The notes beneath the pieces are model-generated. The model worked only from the letters and a program-made list of their open reading frames with translations, was not told the origin of the DNA and did no database searches. 51,238 nt of DNA, taken from an uncultured Erysipelotrichaceae bacterium (GTDB lineage: Bacteria; Bacillota_I; Bacilli_A; Erysipelotrichales; Erysipelotrichaceae). Below, piece after piece: positions 19,068-26,695 of this stretch. A program made the position numbers and the translations under genes. The stretch covers positions 1 to 51,238 of the forward strand of contig CAMCSA010000014.1 of the NCBI GenBank assembly GCA_945877405.1, given 5' to 3'. Within the stretch, counting starts at the first letter, position 1. Every line of letters begins with the position of its first letter.

Positions 19068-19081
19068 TTTAATTTTCCTCC

Positions 19082-19636
19082 TTAGGCAGCTGCTTCCTTT
19101 GCAGCTTTTTCTTCTTCTTTTGGTTCTTCAGCCGGTGTTCCTTCACCGTTAGCTCTTGCTTCAGCAACAGCATTGACAGCACGTGCGAATGCGGATACTG
19201 GAGCGTTCAGTACAGATAACAGCATAGAGAGCATGCCTTCTCTGTTTGGCAGTGCAGCGAGTTCATTGATTGTAGCGCAATCTACAACCTTTCCTTCAAC
19301 AATACCGCCCTTGAGTTTGAGTGCCTCGTGCTTCTTGGCAAAATTTGCCATGACACGTGCAGCTCCTGTTTCATCTCCACCAAATGCGATGGCATTAGGA
19401 CCTGTAAGGACATCCTTCAGTTCTCCAAAGCCTGCAGCGTCAGCAGCCTTGGAAGCCAGAGTGTTCTTATAGACCTTCATCTCTGCCCCTTCAGCTCTGA
19501 GTGCTCTACGGAGTTCAGTAACTTCAGCTACGCTGAGGCCACGATACTCTGCGACAACGGTGGAAGAAGAATTCGTGAACTTTTCTGAAATTTCAGAAAC
19601 GACACTCTTTTTTGACTCTAAAACAGTCTGATTCAT
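19082..19636 (-). CDS. rplJ: Ribosomal protein L10
   Basis: The 184-residue protein has the RNA-binding N-terminal domain ([20 protein letters not shown]) and the C-terminal helix that carries L7/L12 dimers, ending in a short acidic/Ala tail. It has AGGAAGG before the ATG. It anchors the ribosomal stalk and represses its own operon by binding the leader upstream. Confidence 0.98.
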   Translation of the reverse strand: MNQTVLESKKSVVSEISEKFTNSSSTVVAEYRGLSVAEVTELRRALRAEGAEMKVYKNTLASKAADAAGFGELKDVLTGPNAIAFGGDETGAARVMANFAKKHEALKLKGGIVEGKVVDCATINELAALPNREGMLSMLLSVLNAPVSAFARAVNAVAEARANGEGTPAEEPKEEEKAAKEAAA

Positions 19637-19783
19637 TTCTTCACCTTCCTATCTTGTTATCGCATACACATAAGATAAACCCTCGCGGAATTCACGAGGG
19701 CGCAAAAGTCAACTATTCAACTTCTCCTACCTCGGTAACATGATTAAGCTTCCGCCGTTACTGTCTATGGTACTTGATAACGT
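19637..19783 (-). ncRNA. L10 leader of rplJL
   Basis: The 147-base leader contains the conserved kink-turn segment GTTACCGAGGTAGGAG (minus strand, about 19723-19738), the L10-binding element known in Firmicutes. A hairpin CCCTCG-TGAATTC-CGAGGG-like at 19680-19700 is followed by a T-rich stretch and may act as an attenuator. Confidence 0.85.
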
Positions 19784-19788
19784 CCATT

Positions 19789-19817
19789 ATCTTAACAGTG
19801 CACCACCGTCATGTCAA
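19789..19817 (-). promoter_or_regulatory. Promoter of rplJL
   Basis: TTGACA (19812-19817) and TAAGAT (19789-19794) are separated by 17 bases on the minus strand. This is the strongest promoter match in the window and fits the leader length. Confidence 0.85.
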
Positions 19818-19944
19818 CTCCATTCCTTCAAATACATTGATTTTTACTGTTTTTTCAAGCCACGGAAATCGCATCGGCTCATATTGAATCGTGCCTGCCT
19901 GTTTTTTTACCATATCGTAACGATTTTCAGGTTCATTTCTGTGA

Positions 19945-19950
19945 TATTCT
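19945..19950 (+). promoter_or_regulatory. Extended -10 box abutting the pip start
   Basis: TGATATTCT ends only 6 bases before the ATG at 19957. The expected transcription start falls on or next to the A of the ATG and no Shine-Dalgarno sequence is present. Confidence 0.6.
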
Positions 19951-19956
19951 AAACAT

Positions 19957-20832
19957 ATGAAAAAAGTAATTGAAGGCTACATGCCGTTTAAAGAGTACAG
20001 AACGTACTACCGGATTGTAAAAGGTGGAGACTTAACTCCAATCGTGTTATTACATGGAGGTCCTGGCTCCACGCATAACTATTTCGAACTGTTGGATGAC
20101 ATTGCAGATACAGGCAGAGATGTGATCATGTACGATCAGCTTGGCTGTGGTAACAGCTATGTGGAAAACAGACCCGATTTATGGAATGCTGATACGTGGA
20201 TGGATGAACTGGAGGCATTACGGGAGCACCTGAATCTGAAAGAAGTCATCCTTCTTGGACAGTCATGGGGAGGTATGCTTGCAATCATGTACATGATTGA
20301 TCGTAAAGCTGTCGGCGTCAGGGGACTTGTTCTTTCCAGTACCCTGTCTTCTGCATCCTTATGGTCCAAGCAGCAGCACCGCAATATCGCTCTGATGTCC
20401 CAGGAAGATCAGCATGCAATTGCATGTGCGGAAGCTGATGGAAACTGGAATACACCGGAAGTGATTGCCGCAGTGGACCGGTTCATGAAACGACACTGTG
20501 CAGATATCAAAGACAGTGATCCGGAGTGTCTGCGTCGAAACAAGAAATCCGGAACAGAATCATATCTGATCGGTTGGGGTCCAAACGAATTCACACCATC
20601 AGGAACGCTGAAAGATTATGAGTATACAGACCGTCTGAAACAAATCCATGTGCCGACACTGATTGTTTCCGGTACATATGATCTGTGTACGCCACTTGTT
20701 GCCAAAACAATGCATGATCAGATTGATGGCAGCAGGTGGGAACTGTTTGATGGTGCACGACACATGTGCTTTGCAGAGCAGAATGAACGTTATGTTTCCA
20801 TGCTGTCTGATTTTCTGAAATCCATTGACTGA
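19957..20832 (+). CDS. pip: Proline iminopeptidase, alpha/beta hydrolase
   Basis: The 291-residue enzyme belongs to the S33 peptidase family. It has the oxyanion HGGPG segment (about 34-38), the nucleophile elbow GQSWGG (about 104-109), a likely acid Asp in SGTYDLCTP and the catalytic His in GARHMCF. It releases N-terminal proline from peptides in the cytoplasm; no signal peptide is seen. It is the only plus-strand gene in the ribosomal cluster, divergent from rplJ and convergent with an M24 peptidase gene that also acts on proline bonds. It probably starts transcription at the start codon. Confidence 0.9.
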   Translation: MKKVIEGYMPFKEYRTYYRIVKGGDLTPIVLLHGGPGSTHNYFELLDDIADTGRDVIMYDQLGCGNSYVENRPDLWNADTWMDELEALREHLNLKEVILLGQSWGGMLAIMYMIDRKAVGVRGLVLSSTLSSASLWSKQQHRNIALMSQEDQHAIACAEADGNWNTPEVIAAVDRFMKRHCADIKDSDPECLRRNKKSGTESYLIGWGPNEFTPSGTLKDYEYTDRLKQIHVPTLIVSGTYDLCTPLVAKTMHDQIDGSRWELFDGARHMCFAEQNERYVSMLSDFLKSID

Positions 20833-20861
20833 GCATTACTTTCATTGCTGAAAGATACAGA

Positions 20862-20908
20862 AAGAAAGGAAGATCTGTTGCATCCATATGCAGTGATCTT
20901 CCTTTTAT
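20862..20908. terminator. Bidirectional terminator between pip and the M24 gene
   Basis: AAAGGAAGATC (20865-20875) and GATCTTCCTTT (20895-20905) with TTGCAT/ATGCA pairing inside form one long hairpin. T-tracts on both strands can end both convergent genes. Confidence 0.85.
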
Positions 20909-20909
20909 A

Positions 20910-21983
20910 TCAGCCGATGATTTCAATTTCTCTTGGATAATGATTCAATACCTCATGTCCATCAGCAGTAACAAGGATGAGATCCTCAATTCTGCAGCCA
21001 AGAATGGATGGATGATAGATACCGGGTTCAATGGAAAAGATATTTCCCGGGACAACCTCATCCTTGAATCCTTGTGATACATCCCCATATTCATGATCTT
21101 CCTGACCGATGAAATGTCCAAGACGATGGGTGAAATCAGGACCATAACCTCCATCTGCGATGATATTTCTTGCTACGGAATCAATATCGCAGAGTCTTCT
21201 GCCAGGCTGTACATATTCTTCTGCACTTTCACAGGCATTTTTCACAAGGTTATAGATTTTTTCCTGTTCTGCAGTCGGACCTTTTTTATAGAAGAAAGTA
21301 CGCGTCATATCAGAGCAGTAACCATGATATACGCATCCGACATCAAACAGGACTGCATCTCCTTCTTTCACCACAGTATCATCCGGCATGTGATGCGGAT
21401 CTGCCGCATTGACACCAAATGCTACAATTGCAGGGAAGGAAAGATCTTCCGCACCCAAAGAGCGGTAAATATCCAACACCTGTGCTGCAACTTCCTTTTC
21501 ACTGACACCTTCATGAATCAGTCCCTTGAACTGTTCCATTGCCGCATCATTTATCCGTGAGGATTCGCGCATCAGTTCAATTTCTGATGCCTCTTTGATG
21601 GCTCTTGTATGGTCTACTGCCAGTGAGCCGTTGATGAATCCGGATGCAATTCCATGTTCCATAAACGGAAGCAGAAAGCGGGCTGGAAGAATCTTATCCA
21701 CGCCAAGGATGGCATGATGATCCGTATCTTTTCCAACAATTGCAGCAACATCATCGATGTCGCTGTAATATTTCTTTTCCACACCCAGATCTTCTTCAAA
21801 GCGGAACAGTTCATTGACATACAGTATAGGAGTACTGTTTCTTCTTAACAGAAGCCCAAGAAACCTTTCCCCTGGATGAATCATCTTTTCGCACAGATAA
21901 TATATGGAAAGCGGATCACTGACAAGCAGCTGGTCACACGACAGTTTATCCATGACATTGTTTACTCTTTCATTTCTCAACAT
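20910..21983 (-). CDS. M24-family Xaa-Pro peptidase
   Basis: The 357-residue protein has the creatinase-like N-terminal domain (about 1-125) and the pita-bread metallopeptidase domain. The metal ligands are seen in order: Asp in FDVGC, Asp in SDMTRTF, His in HRLGHFIG, Glu in SIEPGIY and Glu in CRIEDL. It cleaves peptides at proline (aminopeptidase P or prolidase type); which of the two cannot be decided. GAGGTAG precedes the ATG. It lies downstream of the rplKA operon terminator and shares its terminator with pip. Confidence 0.92.
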   Translation of the reverse strand: MLRNERVNNVMDKLSCDQLLVSDPLSIYYLCEKMIHPGERFLGLLLRRNSTPILYVNELFRFEEDLGVEKKYYSDIDDVAAIVGKDTDHHAILGVDKILPARFLLPFMEHGIASGFINGSLAVDHTRAIKEASEIELMRESSRINDAAMEQFKGLIHEGVSEKEVAAQVLDIYRSLGAEDLSFPAIVAFGVNAADPHHMPDDTVVKEGDAVLFDVGCVYHGYCSDMTRTFFYKKGPTAEQEKIYNLVKNACESAEEYVQPGRRLCDIDSVARNIIADGGYGPDFTHRLGHFIGQEDHEYGDVSQGFKDEVVPGNIFSIEPGIYHPSILGCRIEDLILVTADGHEVLNHYPREIEIIG

Positions 21984-22018
21984 TGTTTTCTACCTCGATT
22001 CAACAATCATCATAGCAT

Positions 22019-22046
22019 AAAAAAGAATCCGTATGACCGGACTCTT
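22019..22046 (-). terminator. rplA terminator
   Basis: On the minus strand AGAGTCCG, a loop and CGGATTCT are followed by TTTTT. It lies 12 bases beyond the rplA stop codon. Confidence 0.85.
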
Positions 22047-22057
22047 CATGCATACAA

Positions 22058-22735
22058 TTATTCAACTGTAACGCGGATACCAGGACCCATTGTTGTGGAA
22101 ACAGTGATGCCCTTGACATATGCACCCTTGACTGTAGCAGGCTTAACCTTCAGCAGCTGGTTGTACAGTGCCTTGAAGTTTTCAGCCAGAGCTTCATCAG
22201 TGAAAGAGCACTTACCGATCAGAACATTGATGTTGCCATCTCTGTCAACACGGTATTCAATCTTACCCTTCTTGATCTGATCTACAGCATCAGCTACGTT
22301 CATTGTAACTGTACCTGTCTTAGGGTTTGGCATCAGTCCCTTAGGACCCAGAACTCTACCAAGCTTACCAAGCTGACCCATCATGTCTGGTGTAGCTACG
22401 ATAACATCGAAGTCAAACCAGCCCTTCTGGATCTTTTCGATCATGTCAGCACCGCCGACAAAATCAGCTCCTGCCTTCTTTGCTTCTTCTTCCTTTTCAC
22501 CCTGTGTGATGACCAGTACTCTCTGTGTACGGCCTGTTCCGTGAGGAAGTACCATAGCACCACGGATGTTCTGTTCAGCCTGTCTTGGGTCAACGTTGAG
22601 GAAGAAAGATACTTCAACAGAAGAATCAAACTTTGTAACAGATGTCTTCTTAGCCAGAGCTACAGCTTCTGTATAGCTGTATGTCTTGTTGCGATCGACC
22701 AGAGCGAGCGCTGCGTTATACTTCTTTCCTGCCAT
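22058..22735 (-). CDS. rplA: Ribosomal protein L1
   Basis: The 225-residue protein has the family segments [17 protein letters not shown] and the C-terminal [18 protein letters not shown]. It binds 23S rRNA at the mobile stalk and is a translational repressor. It follows rplK by two bases. The leader before rplK carries a likely L1 target, so the pair is probably autoregulated. Confidence 0.98.
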   Translation of the reverse strand: MAGKKYNAALALVDRNKTYSYTEAVALAKKTSVTKFDSSVEVSFFLNVDPRQAEQNIRGAMVLPHGTGRTQRVLVITQGEKEEEAKKAGADFVGGADMIEKIQKGWFDFDVIVATPDMMGQLGKLGRVLGPKGLMPNPKTGTVTMNVADAVDQIKKGKIEYRVDRDGNINVLIGKCSFTDEALAENFKALYNQLLKVKPATVKGAYVKGITVSTTMGPGIRVTVE

Positions 22736-22737
22736 GC

Positions 22738-23157
22738 TTACTCACCCTCCACTGCGATACCCATATTACGGGCAGTTCCTTCAATGATTCTCATTGCTGC
22801 TTCAACGTCATTTGCGTTGAGGTCAGGCATCTTGTACTCAGCGATTTCTCTTACCTGAGCCTTTGTAACCTTACCTGCCTTAACAGTGTTAGGTGTTCCG
22901 GAAGCCTTTGTAATACCTGCAGCCTTCTTTAACAGAACAGCAGCTGGTGTTGTCTTCAGAACGAAATCGAAGCTCTTGTCTTCATAAGCTGTGATGATAA
23001 CAGGAACGATATCACCCTTACGATCCTTTGTCTTGTCGTTGAAGTCAGAGCAGAATGCTGGCATGTTGATACCTGCAGCTGCTAAAGCCGGACCTGGTTT
23101 AGCGCCGCCGGCAGGGAACTGCAACTTGGAAATCTTTGTAATTCTTTTCTTTGCCAT
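22738..23157 (-). CDS. rplK: Ribosomal protein L11
   Basis: The 139-residue protein is full length, with the N-terminal segment [19 protein letters not shown] and the RNA-binding C-terminal domain. AAGGAGG precedes the ATG. It forms the GTPase-associated centre of the large subunit and heads the rplKA operon. Confidence 0.98.
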   Translation of the reverse strand: MAKKRITKISKLQFPAGGAKPGPALAAAGINMPAFCSDFNDKTKDRKGDIVPVIITAYEDKSFDFVLKTTPAAVLLKKAAGITKASGTPNTVKAGKVTKAQVREIAEYKMPDLNANDVEAAMRIIEGTARNMGIAVEGE

Positions 23158-23192
23158 GTGGCTTTCCTCCTTATTTCAGAAAATCACATGCA

Positions 23193-23223
23193 GTGGTTAA
23201 GCAGATGGTTCACATCCTCCCAC
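23193..23223 (-). promoter_or_regulatory. L1-binding site mimic in rplK leader
   Basis: On the minus strand GTGGGAGG begins and TTAACCAC ends a small hairpin with a GATG/CATC inner stem. This resembles the L1 site in 23S rRNA (GUGGGAGG...ACCAC), the known basis of L1 feedback control. Confidence 0.75.
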
Positions 23224-23257
23224 GCATGAATAAAGTCACGTTTTCACGTGCGTAATG

Positions 23258-23286
23258 ATTGTATAATCAATCAGAAGCATCGTCAA
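23258..23286 (-). promoter_or_regulatory. Promoter of rplKA
   Basis: TTGACG (23281-23286) and TACAAT (23258-23263) are 17 bases apart on the minus strand. The transcript would begin about 95 bases before rplK. Confidence 0.75.
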
Positions 23287-23312
23287 TCAAAAAAAGCAGT
23301 TTCCTGCTTTTT
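23287..23312 (-). terminator. Terminator after nusG and DUF5684-like gene
   Basis: AAAAAAGCAG-TTTC-CTGCTTTTTT is a small symmetrical hairpin with T-tracts on both strands. It ends the rpmG-secE-nusG transcript just before the rplK promoter. Confidence 0.8.
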
Positions 23313-23750
23313 TTACATCTTTCCTTTGTATTCTGACACGCCTTTTCCGATAATCAGGTTTCCAAGCGGATCAAACAATGTCAGGATGACTGCTGTACCA
23401 GCGCCTCTGCCAAATGCCTTAGCTTCCTTGAAGTTGCGGTAAACTGCAAGAACAACTGCCATAATCACAGCAACAAAGCCAACCCATGCAAGAATCTGAA
23501 TGCTCATGAAGCATCCAGCCACAAAGCACACAAGACCTGCCACAGCCAGTCCCAGCCATACAAGCCCTGCCTTGGCATTGTTCATAGAAACATCAAACAG
23601 CGCCTTTTCACGAAGCAGTGGAATGAACGCTGTTGCCTTGGATGTACCTGTCTTTTTGAACAGGAACATGCAGCCAACCGTCTGTACAACATACCATACG
23701 ACAGCGACAATCGCATAGGTCATCAGAATTTTTGTCTGTTCTTCACTCAT
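23313..23750 (-). CDS. Small membrane protein, DUF5684-like
   Basis: The 145-residue protein has three or four hydrophobic segments and the pattern FKKTG...AFIPLLREKALFD near the N-terminus and LTLFDPLGNLIIGKG near the C-terminus, as in DUF5684 proteins. The function of this family is unknown. Its ATG overlaps the nusG stop codon by 4 bases, so it is translated with nusG. An integral membrane gene is unusual at this place in the cluster. Confidence 0.75.
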   Translation of the reverse strand: MSEEQTKILMTYAIVAVVWYVVQTVGCMFLFKKTGTSKATAFIPLLREKALFDVSMNNAKAGLVWLGLAVAGLVCFVAGCFMSIQILAWVGFVAVIMAVVLAVYRNFKEAKAFGRGAGTAVILTLFDPLGNLIIGKGVSEYKGKM

Positions 23751-24319
23751 TCTTCCACCTTCTTCAGATCCTTATAATTCATGTCAGTTGGTGTTTCACG
23801 ACCGAACAGCATTGTCAGAACATTGGCAACCTGTGTCTGATCGTTCATGGAACTGACTGTACCTTCCATGCCAGAGAATGGACCGGAAAGAATCTTGACT
23901 GTATCGCCAACCTGGAAGTCAACAACTACTTTCTGATCCTTCTGCACGATTCTTCTCAGAATGGACTCCATTTCATCCGGTGCGACCGGGAATGGTTTAG
24001 CACCACCACCGGAAGAACCGATGAATCCTGTAACACCTGGTGTGTTACGGACAACATACCACGCTTCATCTGTCATCTTCATTTCAACAAAGACATAACC
24101 AGGGAACAGATTGTGCATCTTTTCTATCTGCTTGCCGTTTTTGATTTCGATTTCAGGTTCTTCAGCTACAACAATGCGGAACAGGCAATCCTGAATTCCC
24201 ATTGTTTCTACTCTTTTCTCAAGATTTTCCTTGACTCTGTTTTCATGTCCGGAATATGTATTGACTACATACCAGAGCTTTTCATCCTGATCATTTGTCA
24301 TTTTCTTTGTCTCACTCAT
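23747..24319 (-). CDS. nusG: Transcription factor NusG
   Basis: The start chosen gives 190 residues; GGAG lies 9 bases upstream of this ATG, while the longer frame needs a TTG inside the secE end. The NGN domain (WYVVNTYSGHENRVKENL onward) is followed by a KOW domain (GDTVKILSGPFSGMEGTV). NusG binds RNA polymerase and affects pausing, termination and coupling to ribosomes. The start codon follows the secE stop by four bases. Confidence 0.97.
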   Translation of the reverse strand: MSETKKMTNDQDEKLWYVVNTYSGHENRVKENLEKRVETMGIQDCLFRIVVAEEPEIEIKNGKQIEKMHNLFPGYVFVEMKMTDEAWYVVRNTPGVTGFIGSSGGGAKPFPVAPDEMESILRRIVQKDQKVVVDFQVGDTVKILSGPFSGMEGTVSSMNDQTQVANVLTMLFGRETPTDMNYKDLKKVEE

Positions 24320-24323
24320 AGGT

Positions 24324-24575
24324 TTACGCTCCGATTCCAATAAACTTCAGCAGATATGTAATAACGAATTCGCATAACACGAAGAACAGTGCAAATGAAG
24401 CTGTAAAGACAACAACTTCAGCTGTGTTCTGAAGAATGCCTGGCTTGGAAGCGCCTTCGCTTTTCCAATGTGGCCATCTGACACGCTTTGCTTCCTTACG
24501 AATACCACTCAAAGAAAACCAGTGATCCTTAGGAGCTTTAGCTTTCTTCTCTTTTTCTTTCTTGTTTTCACTCAT
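24324..24575 (-). CDS. secE: Preprotein translocase subunit SecE
   Basis: The 83-residue protein has a charged, Lys-rich N-terminus, the conserved amphipathic segment IRKEAKRVRWPHW and one membrane helix (about 53-78), the standard single-span form. It is part of the SecYEG channel. The position between rpmG and nusG is conserved. Confidence 0.95.
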   Translation of the reverse strand: MSENKKEKEKKAKAPKDHWFSLSGIRKEAKRVRWPHWKSEGASKPGILQNTAEVVVFTASFALFFVLCEFVITYLLKFIGIGA

Positions 24576-24587
24576 CAGGAAATCCTC

Positions 24588-24743
24588 CTATTTCGTTTCT
24601 TTATGGAGTGTCATCTTTCCGCAGTGCGGGCAGAACTTTCTTAACTCCAGTCTTTCTCTGTTGTTCTTCCTGGAACGATGGGTCGTGTAATTACGAGCGA
24701 GGCATTCCTCACATGCGAGGATCGCCTTATCATCTTTTGCCAT
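24588..24743 (-). CDS. rpmG: Ribosomal protein L33
   Basis: This 51-residue gene was found by direct translation: [19 protein letters not shown] and onward to ...LHKETK. It carries two CxxC pairs (CEEC and CPHC), the zinc-binding form of L33. The ATG has GAAGGAG upstream. It lies directly before secE, as in other Firmicutes. Confidence 0.93.
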   Translation of the reverse strand: MAKDDKAILACEECLARNYTTHRSRKNNRERLELRKFCPHCGKMTLHKETK

Positions 24744-24772
24744 TACGAAAAAACTCCTTCAAACGCCTATAT

Positions 24773-24802
24773 ACTCTATCATATAACGGTTTCCATCGTC
24801 AA
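24773..24802 (-). promoter_or_regulatory. Promoter of rpmG-secE-nusG
   Basis: TTGACG (24797-24802) and TAGAGT (24773-24778) are 18 bases apart on the minus strand, about 30 bases before rpmG. Confidence 0.6.
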
Positions 24803-24828
24803 TTATGCGAATGTGAACAAATGCAGGA

Positions 24829-25443
24829 TTACTCGTGTAAATCTGCATTCAGTTCACTCAGAATCATCTTCCTGACTCTGGTGATCATTGCACTGTTTCT
24901 TCTGTATTCTTTCGTGTTGGAATCCCCCTCAGCAGATCTGCGTACGTGAGCCGCCCACTGAAATACTGCTTCTCTTTGCCTTTCCGTCATATCCGATAAC
25001 GTATCCAGCAGAAGACGGTATGCCTCATTCATCGCAAGCACATATTCAGGCTCAGCCAGATGATCTTTCTGGGGAATTGATTCAATGATTTCCGTATTGC
25101 GACCAAACATGATGTCATTCAGATAATATACATTCATATTCGTATACTCCTTGTTCGTCGTACTGTGGCGACAGATATTTCGTAATCTGTTATCAAAAAT
25201 CAGATAGGCGTACATCCTAAAAGATGCTTTCTGATCATAGCGATAATATGCAACAGCGTTGTACAGACAGATCATTCCTTCCTGAATGAGATCATCCTGG
25301 TCATAGTTCATAAACGGATTTTTATGACAGAACTTTCTGACATGATGGATCACATCCTCTCTGAATGCATCCATTAACAGCTCAAGTGCATTTGGATCTC
25401 CCATTCTGACCATGTAGATAATTTCGTTAATGTTTTCTTCCAT
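24829..25443 (-). CDS. sigH: SigH-like sigma factor with divergent region 4
   Basis: The 204-residue protein has a clear sigma-70 region 2 (DDLIQEGMICLYNAVAYYRYDQKASFRMYAYLIFDNRLRNICR, about residues 50-93). Region 4 begins with TLSDMTERQREAVFQWA, but the expected helix-turn-helix core (GxSYxEIA..L) is replaced by AAHVRRSAEGDSNTKEY and a basic end. The place before rpmG-secE-nusG is that of sigH in Bacillus. It may recognise an unusual -35 element or act mainly through region 2. AGAGG precedes the ATG. Confidence 0.75.
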   Translation of the reverse strand: MEENINEIIYMVRMGDPNALELLMDAFREDVIHHVRKFCHKNPFMNYDQDDLIQEGMICLYNAVAYYRYDQKASFRMYAYLIFDNRLRNICRHSTTNKEYTNMNVYYLNDIMFGRNTEIIESIPQKDHLAEPEYVLAMNEAYRLLLDTLSDMTERQREAVFQWAAHVRRSAEGDSNTKEYRRNSAMITRVRKMILSELNADLHE

Positions 25444-25532
25444 AGGTATTCCTCTTTTTACAGGAACATCATCCCACAGGAATACATGATTTCATGCCCG
25501 TTGTTACACTCATGTTTTCTCATTTTCTACAC

Positions 25533-25568
25533 GAAAAAAGCACGTTTCCCACTGTGGAAAACATGCCT
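25533..25568 (-). terminator. Terminator of cysS-mrnC-rlmB
   Basis: On the minus strand GCATGTTTTCCAC and GTGGGAAACGTGC form a long stem, followed by TTTTTT. It lies 20 or so bases after the rlmB stop codon. Confidence 0.85.
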
Positions 25569-25589
25569 TTTGAACCATTCAACTGTGGA

Positions 25590-26309
25590 TTATCCGATCG
25601 GATGACGTGCAGAATAGATCTGATACATGAGAATGCCTGCAGATACGGATGCATTCAATGATTCAATCTTTCCGATCATCGGAAGAGAAATGACATAATC
25701 GCACTTTTCTCTGATCAGCCGGGAGATACCATCTCCTTCATTACCAATCACAAGGACAGTATTGAAGTCATAGTTCAATGTACGATAATCCTGTCCATCC
25801 ATATCCGTGCCGACTGCCCACCATCCGTTTTTCTGCAGCGTTTCAAGTGCACGTGACAGATTTGTTACTGCACAGCACTTTACTGTATCAATTGCACCTG
25901 CAGATACCTTTGCCACAGTTGGCGTCAGTCCGACTGCATGTGTCTTTTTGAAAATCACACCATCTGCTCCAACCGCATCAGCTGTACGCAGAATCGCACC
26001 AAGATTATGCGGATCTTCCAGCTGATCCAGAAGGATGAACAATCCGTTTTTTCCAGATGGAACACTGTTTATCAACTCTTCCAGTGTATATGTCTTATAG
26101 TCAGGCATTTCTGCCGCTACACCCTGATGTCTGTCACTGCCTGTCAGTTTTGTCATGTATTTCTTATCCGTTCTGCGGATCTTCACATGATTTCTTTCGC
26201 ACATGGCTTCAATCTGACGGTCATCTACCGCAAGCCATACCATTCTGACATCCGCATGATCTTCCAGCAGCTGCCTGACAACATTTTTTCCATAGAAATA
26301 CTGTGCCAT
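25590..26309 (-). CDS. rlmB: 23S rRNA 2'-O-methyltransferase RlmB
   Basis: The 239-residue SPOUT methyltransferase has the N-terminal substrate-binding domain and the knotted SAM site with VLVIGNEGDGISRLIRE and IPM-like SLPMIGKIESLNASVSAGI. In E. coli the family methylates G2251 in the peptidyl-transferase P loop. Its start follows the mrnC stop by two bases. Confidence 0.93.
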   Translation of the reverse strand: MAQYFYGKNVVRQLLEDHADVRMVWLAVDDRQIEAMCERNHVKIRRTDKKYMTKLTGSDRHQGVAAEMPDYKTYTLEELINSVPSGKNGLFILLDQLEDPHNLGAILRTADAVGADGVIFKKTHAVGLTPTVAKVSAGAIDTVKCCAVTNLSRALETLQKNGWWAVGTDMDGQDYRTLNYDFNTVLVIGNEGDGISRLIREKCDYVISLPMIGKIESLNASVSAGILMYQIYSARHPIG

Positions 26310-26311
26310 GA

Positions 26312-26695
26312 TTAATCTCCCATGATTTCCTGTGCCTTCTCGAACAGCTGGCGAATTCTTTCCTGCTTCCCTTCCAGCTCCAGAGCACCAAGAACTGCTT
26401 CAAATCCAGTCGAAGCACGATATGTCAGTACATCGGTATTTTTTGGTACCGCTCCACTGTTTCCGTTTCTTCCCCGATGAAAGATGGCTTCCTCCTCTTC
26501 ACTCAGGAAGTGCTCCTCATGCATGATCTGATAGAAATGAGCCTGGGCCTTTGCGGATACATAGGCAATGGACTGTTTCTGCAGCTGTTTTCCTTTGCCT
26601 TCTCCTTTTTCCAGAAGATATTTTCTGACCGCAAGCGACCACACGGCATCTCCTAAAAATGCCAGTGTTCTTCCAGAACATTCATTTACATTCAT
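26312..26695 (-). CDS. mrnC: Mini-ribonuclease III
   Basis: The 127-residue protein is an RNase III catalytic domain without a double-stranded RNA binding domain (LAFLGDAVWSLAVRKYLLEKG at the N-terminus). In Bacillus it matures 23S rRNA. The ATG overlaps the cysS stop codon, so the genes are translationally coupled. Confidence 0.93.
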   Translation of the reverse strand: MNVNECSGRTLAFLGDAVWSLAVRKYLLEKGEGKGKQLQKQSIAYVSAKAQAHFYQIMHEEHFLSEEEEAIFHRGRNGNSGAVPKNTDVLTYRASTGFEAVLGALELEGKQERIRQLFEKAQEIMGD

